Source: an uncultured Saprospiraceae bacterium (GTDB taxonomy: Bacteria > Bacteroidota > Bacteroidia > Chitinophagales > Saprospiraceae). From it: a stretch of DNA of 15,431 nt. This document shows positions 1 through 8,372 of this stretch, in pieces (position 1 is the stretch's first letter; every line of letters starts with the position of its first letter). The stretch lies in NCBI GenBank assembly GCA_937973565.1, contig CALJKQ010000025.1:1-15431 (forward strand). Direction: 5' to 3'. Both the position numbers and the translations under genes were made by a program. The notes under the pieces were generated by a model. It saw nothing but the letters and a program-made list of their open reading frames with translations, was not told the origin of the DNA and made no database searches.

Positions 1-2
1 CC

Positions 3-800
3 ATTAATTTACGAATAGAAGTAACCGGAAATGGCGATCCCTCTGTGATGAGTCCCCCTAAGCTGAAAATACCTTCAGTGCTGGAAGCTTATCCCCCAAA
101 ATTGATACACGAAGAAAGCCGTATTCAAAATCAGGAGTGGGTTCATCAGCACATTTGGGAAGTGCCTATTACTGCCAGCGATACAGGACACTTTGCCATT
201 GAAGTACTTTTTGAGTATTTTGACACTGAGCAAAAATCCTATAAAAAATTAGACCTTGAGCCTCTCAAAGTAGAGGTTGTTGCCGGCAATAGCCGGGTAA
301 ATTCAGATCAGCCTGACCTTCCGACAAAGCGAGGCCTGAATATGTATCTGGTTGTCGGATGTACGCTCATTGGTTTAGCTGTTGGAGCCTTTGTTTATTT
401 CTCGAGGAAAAATCAACCACAAGAAAAAAATAAAGGTCCCAACCCCGCAATAGATCATCATGTTGAGTCTCAAATCCAACCTTCCGGGGCTGTGGATCGT
501 TTTGATTCTTTGGAGACTCTACTGCAGCAGGGACGGATTTACAAGTTATCAGAATCCTTGTCATCTATGATCAATGAAGATTTACAGGCTAAATTGGGTC
601 TGGATAAAGAACAAATGGTACTGCACTTAATTATACAAAAGCTGAAACAAAAAGGAGGAGATGCCACTTTAATATCATTGTACACCTCCATCAGGCATGA
701 ATTGGAAGCATCCCTGTATGCCAAAATGACTATTGGTGATCCTGAAAAACTATTGTCAAAAAGTAAAGAATTTTTGACACGTTTGGGAAGCCTGCCATAA
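3..800 (+). CDS. batD: BatD family protein, C-terminal part (5' end outside window)
   Basis: The frame is open to the left edge, so the GTG at 45 is not the true start; 265 codons of a longer gene are visible. The first ~95 residues fit the last beta-sandwich of BatD: an LRIEVTGNGD strand (compare the 'l.vsG.Gn' motif of the family), then EAYPPK, and a F-EYFD-x5-SYKKL segment matching the conserved 'fsYFDp....Y.tl' motif near the membrane. One transmembrane helix follows (about 342-404, MYLVVGCTLIGLAVGAFVYF), then ~130 charged, helical residues that should be cytoplasmic. BatD belongs to the Bat (Bacteroides aerotolerance) operon with MoxR and the VWA proteins BatA/B; it is an inner-membrane protein of unclear biochemical role. 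The rest of the operon should lie upstream, out of view. The next gene starts 10 nt downstream. The family call is from motif memory, not a search. Confidence 0.82.
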   Translation: MNLRIEVTGNGDPSVMSPPKLKIPSVLEAYPPKLIHEESRIQNQEWVHQHIWEVPITASDTGHFAIEVLFEYFDTEQKSYKKLDLEPLKVEVVAGNSRVNSDQPDLPTKRGLNMYLVVGCTLIGLAVGAFVYFSRKNQPQEKNKGPNPAIDHHVESQIQPSGAVDRFDSLETLLQQGRIYKLSESLSSMINEDLQAKLGLDKEQMVLHLIIQKLKQKGGDATLISLYTSIRHELEASLYAKMTIGDPEKLLSKSKEFLTRLGSLP

Positions 801-810
801 AACAACTCAT

Positions 811-2892
811 ATGAAAAACACACATCAGAACAGCCGCCTGTTGACTACAAAGTTGAAATTATATGTATGGATAATATCAATGGGTTTATCCCTACACCTG
901 ATGGCTCAACCAGCCAATGATGATTGTGATGGTGCCCGTGTAATTACAGATCCCACCAGTTATTGTTCGGGCAAAACAGAATTTACACTAACCGGAGCGA
1001 CAGATTCGGGTTATGGCCCATCAGGTTGTTGGGACGGCGCCTCAAATGATGTTTGGTTTTCCTTTACAGCAAAAGCCACCGGTGTAAACATCGTAGTAAA
1101 TGGAAGAAACATTGGTTCGTCATTAAGAAATCCTCAGGCCACACTGTATTACGGTATTTGCGGTGGTACCATTCAAGAGTTAGAATGCCAGACGGATGCC
1201 ACCAATGGGGGTGGAATTGCCCTGGTAGAAAACGGATTGATCATTGGTGCCACCTATTATATTAGGGTGAGTGGCAGAGCCAATGGCACAGGAAACTTTC
1301 AGTTGTGTATCACCAACTTTAACCCTCCTGTGACACCGGGTCAGGATTGTCCAACAGGTGCAATCTTATGCGATAAAAGTTCGTTTGTTGTTCAATCATT
1401 GACAGGGAGTGGATCTTTACCCAACGAAGGTCGGGGAACCTGTCTGGAACCTGTAGCCGGCAGCCAAAGCGAAGATCAGTCTACCTGGTTGCGCTGGACG
1501 GCGGCCAATAATGGAACACTTACCTTTGACATTACCCCGTTGAAAGAAGGCGATGATATTGATTTTGCCCTGTATGAACTCCCCGGTGGCATAGATGATT
1601 GTGTAAATAAAAAAGTGATTCGTTGCAATGCAACCTCCTGCGATGGCCCTACCGGCTTAAATCTGACTTCCAATGACCTCACAGAAGATTTCAATTGTGA
1701 ACCCGGAGAAGACCGGTATGTCAAATTTATTGATATGGTGGAAGGAAAAAGCTACGGATTACTCATCAACAACTTTGACAATACCGGCATCGGATTCAGG
1801 ATTCAATGGGGAGGGACAGGTGAGTTTCTGGGACCTAAACCCGATTTTACCATTGACCCATTGTCCGGCCTGAGATGCGATCAGGATTTTACGGTTACGG
1901 ATGCATCTTTCTACGCCAATGGAACCCTGACATCGTATGAATGGAACTTTGGTTTACGGGCTATACCGGAGAAAGCGGAGACAAAAGGTCCACATCAAAT
2001 CAATTACAGTTCTTTTGGTGATAAGTTTATCAGCCTGACCGTAACCAGCGACAAAGGCTGCAAGGTTACGGTTGTGAAATCCCTTTATGCAGAGCCTTGC
2101 TGTGAAGACCTCGAACCATTTACACTTACGCCCACCATTACCATTCCTGCCTGTAATGGAGGTGATGATGGCAGTGTAACCGTTGCTGCCACAGGTGGTA
2201 CCCCAGAATACTTTTTTAAGTTTGATGAAGGAAATTATTCACCTCGAACCACCTATAGACAGCTGTCTTCGGGAAATTATGAAATTGCCATTGTGGATAT
2301 CAAAGGATGCCGTGATTCGATTACCGTTTTTGTTGGCGAACCTGACCCCATCATCGTAGATGCCGGACCTGACCAGGATATTGAGCTGGGAGACAGCACA
2401 CAACTGGATGGAAGTTATTTTCCTGTGAATGCCGGGGATAGCATTTGGTGGTCCCCGCCTCGGGGTATCCGGGATATAAATGCACTGGATGCTTTCACAA
2501 CCCCTCCCGGCACTACCACTTATGTGTTATCCGTACTTACAGACGAAGGTTGCCTGGTGCAAGACAGCCTTGCAATCAGGGTTACGGTTGACCGGACAGT
2601 TTTTACTCCAAACATCATGCTGGCCAATGGCAATGGCGGTCCCAACAACTTTTTTAATGTTTTGGGTAAAAAAGCAGTCAAAACTCTTGAAATACTTGAG
2701 ATCTACGACCGTTGGGGAAATAAATTATTCAGTGGTCGCAATATTGATCCCATTGACATGAGCGCAGGATGGGATGGCTTCTTCAATGGTAGTCCGGTAG
2801 AACAGGGTGTTTATACGTGGTTGGCCCATGTTCTGTATCTGGATGATGTAGTAGAAATTAAAACCGGAGACTTAACAGTAATCCGCCAATAA
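811..2892 (+). CDS. Secreted multi-domain surface protein with gliding-motility-associated C-terminal (T9SS type B) domain
   Basis: 693 residues. A signal peptide occupies about 1-33 (hydrophobic WIISMGLSLHL, cleavage near MAQ-PANDD). Two beta-sandwich PPC-like modules follow, about 34-170 (opening PANDDC, with DVWFSF) and about 178-335 (STWLRW, DIDFALYELPGG). Next are a PKD-like domain about 342-428 (YEWNFG, then FISLTVTSDKGC), a SprB-like repeat about 430-510 (ITIPACNGGDDGSVTVAATGG, DIKGCRDSITV) and an Ig/PKD-like segment from DAGPDQ (~516) to ~595. The end, about 597-693, is the type B sorting domain: VFTP, GPNNFF, LEIYDRWGNKLF, GWDGFFNG, VEQGVYTWLAHV. By family knowledge it is exported by Sec, then by the type IX system, and held at or released from the cell surface, often with PorV/PorP-SprF partners. 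The ligand is unknown; adhesion is an inference. It begins 10 nt after batD, so it is probably cotranscribed with it. Confidence 0.9.
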   Translation: MKNTHQNSRLLTTKLKLYVWIISMGLSLHLMAQPANDDCDGARVITDPTSYCSGKTEFTLTGATDSGYGPSGCWDGASNDVWFSFTAKATGVNIVVNGRNIGSSLRNPQATLYYGICGGTIQELECQTDATNGGGIALVENGLIIGATYYIRVSGRANGTGNFQLCITNFNPPVTPGQDCPTGAILCDKSSFVVQSLTGSGSLPNEGRGTCLEPVAGSQSEDQSTWLRWTAANNGTLTFDITPLKEGDDIDFALYELPGGIDDCVNKKVIRCNATSCDGPTGLNLTSNDLTEDFNCEPGEDRYVKFIDMVEGKSYGLLINNFDNTGIGFRIQWGGTGEFLGPKPDFTIDPLSGLRCDQDFTVTDASFYANGTLTSYEWNFGLRAIPEKAETKGPHQINYSSFGDKFISLTVTSDKGCKVTVVKSLYAEPCCEDLEPFTLTPTITIPACNGGDDGSVTVAATGGTPEYFFKFDEGNYSPRTTYRQLSSGNYEIAIVDIKGCRDSITVFVGEPDPIIVDAGPDQDIELGDSTQLDGSYFPVNAGDSIWWSPPRGIRDINALDAFTTPPGTTTYVLSVLTDEGCLVQDSLAIRVTVDRTVFTPNIMLANGNGGPNNFFNVLGKKAVKTLEILEIYDRWGNKLFSGRNIDPIDMSAGWDGFFNGSPVEQGVYTWLAHVLYLDDVVEIKTGDLTVIRQ

Positions 2893-3006
2893 ATGACCTC
2901 AGGTAGTTAATAATCATTTACATCACTTTTGAAGCTTACATTTTTTCAAAACAGGAAGACTCGATCGACATTTGATTCCACTCATTAAAACAATGTCGTA
3001 AAGTCA

Positions 3007-4962
3007 CTATTTCAACGAATTGATCCAGGCAGCGATCTTAAGTCCATCCGATTTTGGAACCGTGGGCATGGGGGCCATTTCTGTAGCATAGCCCGGCCAG
3101 TTGGACGGTTCGGGCTTCCAAATGAGTTGAACTATTTTTTCGTTGCTATACTTCCTGGCAGCAATATCTTTGAATGATGGGCCAATTTGCTTCTTGTTGG
3201 CATTGTGACATGATGTGCAAGTGTACTTGGTTAAAAGAGGTTTTACCTCCGCTTCAAGGCTGGCTGTAGCCGATTTCTTCAAGCCGGCAGATGAACCCTT
3301 CTTTGCTGGTGGAACAGGTTTGAAACTGTATTTTTTATACTCCGAGGCTGGTGGTATTTTCCCTTCCGGAATGGCATTGAGCGTGTAGTAAACCGTAGGA
3401 TGCAGCAAGGGTTTGCCTTCTGTGTCTTTGATGTCTCTCAAATTGAGCTCATGGATATGGTATCTGACCCTGTTGCCAATGGAGATTCGAAGTTTAATAC
3501 CATCTTCACTCCATTTAACACCATCAATTTTGAGCGGTTGTCTGTTGATCGGTGGGCTGCCATATACAGGATGGTATTTATAAATAAAACTGTAGGCTTC
3601 AATTTGTCCTAAATCTTTAACATCTATGATTTTTGCAGGCTTCGTAAATTCGATTTCAAAACCATCGGTTGTAGCTTTCACCGATTTCATTTCAAAAGGC
3701 ATTTTGCCGGTCCATTCCAGGCGCTGAATCCCTTCGTCTTTGGTACCTGCTGATCCCCAGCCACGGTTGGTTTCACCTACGATGAGTGAGCCGTCGTGCG
3801 CCCAATCCATTCTCAAAACACCGGACTGAAAATTGTTTCTAAAGTCAAAAGCAGCTCCCTGGTATTCGCCATTTATTTTTTCCAAAAATACCCTCATTAT
3901 TTTGCTTTGACCCTGATCTCCCACAAACAGCTGGCCTTCAAAAGGACCAAACATTCCACCTGTTTTGTCCTGCTTGATTTCTGCATTGCTCACGCCCAGG
4001 ATGCCATGAGGCAACCACACTGCCGGTACCTGAACTTCAGGAAATTTTTGTTTGAGTTCATAAAATGTTTGAGGTATCTCCTTTTCCTTGTTCTCAGGCT
4101 TGATGTATTTGCCATATTTGTTTTTTTCCTGTCTGGGACTCACCTTAGCATAAAGTGAATCCACAGAAAGTTTAACCGGTGAATTGTCCAATTTACCTGT
4201 CCATTTCAAACCGGCAGGGTGGCCTGTAAATGCTCCTTTTTTAACATGCCAAATGGCACCTGAGCCAATCCAGTCACCCTGGTTGTCGTCATAAAACATT
4301 TCTCCGTCGATCATACCTATGCCGCAGGGAGATCTCATACCGGTAGCCCATGGTTCCATTTTACCATCAGGACTGATTTTCATGGTCCAACCACGCATGG
4401 GGACCCTGCTTTCGCCTCTCCACCATTCTTCGTCTCCAAATGCCACATTGGCTGTAACATAAAAACTTCCATCGTTGCCTATGACCGGACCAAAGCTGTA
4501 TTCATGGTAATGCCCACTCAACGGCCAGGCATAAATGGTTTCATAAACATCGCAATAACCATCACCATCCGTATCCTGCAGTCTGGTCAACTCGCCGCGC
4601 TGTGCAGCATACAAGGAGCCCTGGTGATACACACAACCCAGCGGTTCATGCAAACCCGATGCAAAAAGGGTATAATGCGGTGGCTGTCCTCCGGCACCTT
4701 CTATGTTGCTGATGACCCAAACATCACCTCTTCGGGTAGCAACAGCTACTGAACCATCAGGCAAAGCAGCCACTCCCCCACCCTCTATAAGCACATTTTC
4801 AGGGGTAGGTACGGTTTTGATTGCATAATAATCGTCCTCACCCGGAACCCGGAGAGCAGCCTTATCCACGGGAGGAGCATCCGGGTCGTCCTGAGCATGA
4901 GATACAACAGGAGAAATTAGGTATAAAACAAAAGCGATTAATATATATCTGTATTGGATCAT
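3007..4962 (-). CDS. Secreted beta-propeller (sorbosone dehydrogenase/NHL type) protein with C-terminal cytochrome c domain
   Basis: 651 residues with a signal peptide (IQYRYILIAFVLYLISPVVSHAQ, cut near residue 24). Residues about 45-430 look like the six-bladed propeller of PQQ-type sugar dehydrogenases and the membrane-bound dehydrogenase family: VAALPDGSVAVATRRGDVWVI, a DTDGDGYCDVYE calcium-type loop, RSPCGIG, DNQGDWIGSG, LFVGDQGQSK and GSLIVGETNRGWG. A linker region leads to a small c-type cytochrome with one heme motif C582-T-S-C585-H586; a Met in EMAPMPTVP is the likely sixth ligand. Expected role: periplasmic or surface-linked oxidation of a sugar or other polyol, passing electrons through the heme. 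PQQ dependence is not shown by the sequence. It starts 18 nt after the DUF1080 gene with an AAGGA ribosome site, so the two form an operon. It might instead be a non-catalytic sugar-binding propeller with redox domain. Confidence 0.85.
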   Translation of the reverse strand: MIQYRYILIAFVLYLISPVVSHAQDDPDAPPVDKAALRVPGEDDYYAIKTVPTPENVLIEGGGVAALPDGSVAVATRRGDVWVISNIEGAGGQPPHYTLFASGLHEPLGCVYHQGSLYAAQRGELTRLQDTDGDGYCDVYETIYAWPLSGHYHEYSFGPVIGNDGSFYVTANVAFGDEEWWRGESRVPMRGWTMKISPDGKMEPWATGMRSPCGIGMIDGEMFYDDNQGDWIGSGAIWHVKKGAFTGHPAGLKWTGKLDNSPVKLSVDSLYAKVSPRQEKNKYGKYIKPENKEKEIPQTFYELKQKFPEVQVPAVWLPHGILGVSNAEIKQDKTGGMFGPFEGQLFVGDQGQSKIMRVFLEKINGEYQGAAFDFRNNFQSGVLRMDWAHDGSLIVGETNRGWGSAGTKDEGIQRLEWTGKMPFEMKSVKATTDGFEIEFTKPAKIIDVKDLGQIEAYSFIYKYHPVYGSPPINRQPLKIDGVKWSEDGIKLRISIGNRVRYHIHELNLRDIKDTEGKPLLHPTVYYTLNAIPEGKIPPASEYKKYSFKPVPPAKKGSSAGLKKSATASLEAEVKPLLTKYTCTSCHNANKKQIGPSFKDIAARKYSNEKIVQLIWKPEPSNWPGYATEMAPMPTVPKSDGLKIAAWINSLK

Positions 4963-4980
4963 GATTTCCTTATTTGAGTA

Positions 4981-6822
4981 TTACCAGTAAATTTTATAAC
5001 GAATGGGCGAAACACTCACACCTGTAAAGAGTTCCGCATATCCATCGGCTCTTCGCAATGAGGCTCCAGCCGGATCTGATAGTTCAATGAAGTATCGACC
5101 ATTGATCAAATACATGCCATTGTCCATTTTCTGGATTTCGCTACCGTAGGCAATTCTGCACCGCGCACCCTGCTTTGGATTTTCAATTTTAATCTCTCTT
5201 ATCAAAGCATTCTCCATGGCATCGGGAAATGACGAATCATGAATTTTCATACCCTCCAATTCATAATGAAAAATTGGTGCGCCACTGGACTTGTCAATGG
5301 TATAACCTCTTGACCTGAAACTGCCCTCCTCGTACATTTTGGGGTGCGGACTGGAAGCATCATCTACCACATCGATTTGGGGTTCGTAGGTAAGGTAAAC
5401 AACATCACCCAGGGGTTTAAATGAACCATCTCCTCTATCGTGCCACATAGGCGTAGCATCCACAAATTCGCCTCTCCACACACAAGCCAGTGTACCATTG
5501 CCGTTGTTGTAAACATAATGGATACCGCAAGGATCACCGACTCCCACCGTATGGGTTAAGCGCTGGCTGCGCTGTCCGTTGAAATCAAGGAATGCCCTCA
5601 GTATTCTGGGTTTGTTTTCCGGACTTACCAAAATGGGATAAGTGGTCTCTCTGGGTTGAAGAGAAGACCTTGCATGTATTGGGTGAACTGCCAACTTATT
5701 GGATTCGAAAAAGATACCAATGGCGGGAGGCAGCCAGGCGTCTGCTCTGCAGAAATAGACATCAATCTTGTGTTTTCCTGCCTTCAGATCCAGGGTCGAT
5801 TTAGCCGGACGATCCCAATCCCAGGCTCTGGATATTTTTTTAACCAACTGATCATCTATATAGATGGCCAGATTTCCGTTGTAAATGGTTGAAATATAAT
5901 AAGTGTCGTCCAAAGGTACCTGTAAGTCTCCCGTCAACTGCAAGGCAAAAAAATCTTTTACCGGTGAAACATCCCAGGTGATGCCTTCAGGAGACTTACC
6001 GGTAAGATCTGGTTTTTTGGTCTTAAAATCATCGTCAAATTCATAAGGGCCTTTCCAGTATTTGTAAGTGACACTGGCTACCTCTACTCTGGCATCTTCA
6101 AAGGTTCTGTACCTTATATTTCTGAAAGCTACCGCCCCATGATCTCCCTGTATCATAAGCGGGCCTTTTACAACTTCATTATTTACTATGGGTCCTCCTG
6201 TAGGCTGTGGTACTTCTACATTCAGATGAACCACCTGATCATTGATCATAACCTTATTGAAGCGGGCATTTTTGATTTTTTTGCCATTGGCATCAAATCG
6301 AGGACCTGTAAATGAAATGAACATTTTTTGCCAAATACCCGGAGGTCTGGCCGCATTTACCAGCGGAGCCTTTCCCGCATAAGCTGTTTTAGGATCCGAT
6401 TCCCAATTGCGATAAATACCACCCAGATCGGTAAAATCCGGAACAGCCTTGCCCCAGCTATCATATAGTTGCACTTCATATCTGCCCTGGAGGTAAACAC
6501 CACTGTTGCTTCCGGCAGGCATTAAAAATTCAAACTCCAGATCAATGTCCTGATGCTCCATTACCGTTACAAGGGGGCTATTGTGATTGGCATCATTGTC
6601 GTTGACCAGCACACCCGTACCCTCAGTATAAGTCAAATGATGATGATTTTTATCCCTTGTAAATGGGCTGGTTGCTGATCCCGCAACTTTCCAGTTCCCT
6701 GATTGAGGTCTGAAAGAAGACAGATCATTGATTGGCCAAGGCATCATTTGCTGGCCTTTAAGCTGGTTGAGTGCCACAAAAAAAAGGGCAATCAGGCTAA
6801 TGGAAGAAAGTAGCTTTATCAT
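4981..6822 (-). CDS. Secreted DUF1080 (3-keto-disaccharide hydrolase-like) fusion protein
   Basis: I start it at the ATG at 6822 (613 residues) because MIKLLSSISLIALFFVALN gives a clean signal peptide; an in-frame ATG at 6852 adds ten residues ahead of it and seems less likely. Residues about 30-235 match the DUF1080 concanavalin-like fold: NSGVYLQGRYEVQLYDSWG, the DLGGIY and RPPGIWQKM segments, and GPLMIQGDHGAVAFRNIRYR. Residues about 240-385 form a PA14-like beta domain (YYISTIYNGNLAIYIDD, AGKHKIDVYF). The last ~220 residues (NKPRILRAFLDF, GIHYVYNNGNGTLACVWRGEF) look like a module often joined to heme/propeller sugar proteins; I cannot name it. Characterised DUF1080 proteins cleave 3-keto-glycosides; whether this one does is inference. 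It is first in the operon with the cytochrome-propeller gene and divergent from the aminotransferase gene. Confidence 0.8.
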   Translation of the reverse strand: MIKLLSSISLIALFFVALNQLKGQQMMPWPINDLSSFRPQSGNWKVAGSATSPFTRDKNHHHLTYTEGTGVLVNDNDANHNSPLVTVMEHQDIDLEFEFLMPAGSNSGVYLQGRYEVQLYDSWGKAVPDFTDLGGIYRNWESDPKTAYAGKAPLVNAARPPGIWQKMFISFTGPRFDANGKKIKNARFNKVMINDQVVHLNVEVPQPTGGPIVNNEVVKGPLMIQGDHGAVAFRNIRYRTFEDARVEVASVTYKYWKGPYEFDDDFKTKKPDLTGKSPEGITWDVSPVKDFFALQLTGDLQVPLDDTYYISTIYNGNLAIYIDDQLVKKISRAWDWDRPAKSTLDLKAGKHKIDVYFCRADAWLPPAIGIFFESNKLAVHPIHARSSLQPRETTYPILVSPENKPRILRAFLDFNGQRSQRLTHTVGVGDPCGIHYVYNNGNGTLACVWRGEFVDATPMWHDRGDGSFKPLGDVVYLTYEPQIDVVDDASSPHPKMYEEGSFRSRGYTIDKSSGAPIFHYELEGMKIHDSSFPDAMENALIREIKIENPKQGARCRIAYGSEIQKMDNGMYLINGRYFIELSDPAGASLRRADGYAELFTGVSVSPIRYKIYW

Positions 6823-6840
6823 GATTTGAATTGACGGATG

Positions 6841-6871
6841 CAAATATGCCAAATAAATATAAGGTCAGAAA
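6841..6871 (-). promoter_or_regulatory. Candidate promoter of the DUF1080/propeller operon
   Basis: Read on the minus strand, TTTC (complement of 6868-6871) lies 19 nt before CATATTTG (complement of 6841-6848). The Bacteroidota housekeeping consensus is TTTG, 19-21 nt, TAnnTTTG, so each box has one mismatch. A start about 7 nt downstream would give a leader of roughly 12 nt before the ATG at 6822. Such AT-rich DNA yields near matches by chance, so this is tentative. Confidence 0.3.
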
Positions 6872-6921
6872 CAGAAAGATACTTTTTGCTGAAAAAAACG
6901 CCAATTGGCAAATGAAGGGTT

Positions 6922-6929
6922 TATTTTTG
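6922..6929 (+). promoter_or_regulatory. Candidate -7 box of the aminotransferase gene
   Basis: TATTTTTG matches the Bacteroidota -7 consensus TAnnTTTG exactly. No good TTTG -33 element lies 19-21 nt upstream. If used, transcription would begin near 6936, only about 9 nt before the ATG at 6945 and downstream of the earlier in-frame starts. It therefore supports the later start codon. Confidence 0.35.
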
Positions 6930-6944
6930 CATAAATTCCATTGG

Positions 6945-8135
6945 ATGCCCAATAAAAGATCCCTGTTTCTCCGTCATGTGGCCCAAACCAGTCCCTGGCC
7001 TATGATCATTGACATAGACAGAGCGGAAGGAATGTATCTTTACGACACTGATGGTAAAGCTTACCTGGATTTTGATTCCGGTTTTTCGGTTAGTTCTCTG
7101 GGGCACAGACACCCCGCAGTAATAGCAGCCCTGGAGCAGCAAATGACTAAATACCTTCACACCACCGTCTATGGTGAGCACATTCAATCACCTCAAATTC
7201 AGTTTGCTTCGAAGTTTTCTGAAGCTATGGACGGTGCATTTGAAACGATCTACTATACCAACAGTGGCTCTGAAGCCGTGGAAGTCGCCATCAAAGCAGG
7301 TAGAAAAAACACCGGAAGGTACAAGGTTCTTTCCTGTAAACAGGCCTACCATGGCAGCACTTTGGGCGCCGAAAGCCTCAGAAGTGACATCTCCTATACT
7401 TCTGCCTTTATGCCCGGACTTCCCGGAGTAGATCATATAGCATTCAACGATTTTGCATCTTTGGATAAAATTGACCCGAGCATTGCAATTCTGATCATGG
7501 AGGTTGTACAGGCAGAAGCCGGTGTGATCACAGCCGATAAGGATTGGTTGATTGAAGTACACAAGCGATGCAAAGATCATGGCGTAATGCTGGCATTCGA
7601 TGAAATTCAGACCGGATTTGGGAGAACAGGCAAATTGTTTGCACATCAACATTACGGAATACATCCTGATTTACTTATTATGGCCAAGGCAATGGGTGGC
7701 GGCATGCCGATTGGGGCCGTGGCTGGTAGTCACAGAGTGATGAGCTGTTTTATGCAAGACCCACCCTTGGGGCACATCACCACTTTTGGTGGACACCCCA
7801 TGAGTCTGGCCGCTTCCATTGCTGTGCTCGATCAATTGATCCATAGCCAATTGATGGCGGAGGTAGAGCACAAAGTAGCGCTGTTTAAACAGCATCTTCA
7901 ACATCCTTCCATTGAGGAAATTAGATCGGCAGGTCTTCTGATGGCTGTAAAATTGAAGCAAGCCTCAAAGCTGGTTGATGTGGTTACACAATTGTTGCAA
8001 AAAGGAGTTATGACAGATTTCTTCTTATTTAACCAGGATAGTTTTCGGATAGCACCTCCGCTCGTCATTGAACCCCATCATATTGAAGAAGGCTGTGGGA
8101 TTATCCGGGATGTCCTCGACGAGGTTTGCGGTTAA
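6945..8135 (+). CDS. Class III PLP-dependent aminotransferase
   Basis: 396 residues from the ATG at 6945. The frame is open further upstream (ATG at 6912 and 6846), but family members begin with a short MxNRxLFLxHxAQTS-type segment, here MPNKRSLFLRHVAQTSPWP. Visible motifs: YLDFDSGFSVSSLGHRHP, the phosphate-binding N106-S-G-S-E-A, YHG in KQAYHGSTLG, the cofactor-ring D219 in AFDEIQTGFGRTG, Schiff-base K248 in MAKAMGGGMPIGA, and TTFGGHP. All catalytic positions are present, so it should be an active fold-type I enzyme using PLP in the cytoplasm. The family covers acetylornithine, ornithine, 4-aminobutyrate and related omega-amino donors; the sequence here does not decide the substrate and there are no biosynthetic neighbours to help. 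It is divergent from the DUF1080 operon and followed by 237 nt without a gene. Confidence 0.9.
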   Translation: MPNKRSLFLRHVAQTSPWPMIIDIDRAEGMYLYDTDGKAYLDFDSGFSVSSLGHRHPAVIAALEQQMTKYLHTTVYGEHIQSPQIQFASKFSEAMDGAFETIYYTNSGSEAVEVAIKAGRKNTGRYKVLSCKQAYHGSTLGAESLRSDISYTSAFMPGLPGVDHIAFNDFASLDKIDPSIAILIMEVVQAEAGVITADKDWLIEVHKRCKDHGVMLAFDEIQTGFGRTGKLFAHQHYGIHPDLLIMAKAMGGGMPIGAVAGSHRVMSCFMQDPPLGHITTFGGHPMSLAASIAVLDQLIHSQLMAEVEHKVALFKQHLQHPSIEEIRSAGLLMAVKLKQASKLVDVVTQLLQKGVMTDFFLFNQDSFRIAPPLVIEPHHIEEGCGIIRDVLDEVCG

Positions 8136-8372
8136 AATCGAATTTCAACGCTTAAGCCCATGCCCGAAAATCACCAACGGGAAATATTTGATAGTGCTGA
8201 TTGCTGTCATCATCAGAGAACCCCTTACGCGAGTAGAAAACAAAACCAAGTCTCATTTTTGCCAATTGATACCGCAGAATCCATCGTTTGTCTAGAATTA
8301 GATTAAAAAAAATAAAAATTGATCCACCCTGCTTATATTTAGGTAATTTTTTTAAATCCAAAATAGGAGATT

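Noticed and set aside
2966..2998. CGACATT ... AATGTCG inverted repeat between convergent genes
   Set aside because: Only 7 bp with a 19-nt loop and no T-run; too weak to call a bidirectional terminator.
7188..7664. 158-codon antisense open frame in the aminotransferase gene
   Set aside because: Shadow of a gene with all catalytic motifs on the other strand.
8136..8372. 237-nt gap with short overlapping frames on both strands (8068-8295 plus, 8152-8361 minus)
   Set aside because: Translations show no family, no ribosome site and no codon signature. TATATTTA at 8334-8341 resembles a -7 box for the VOC gene, but no -33 box is at the right distance.
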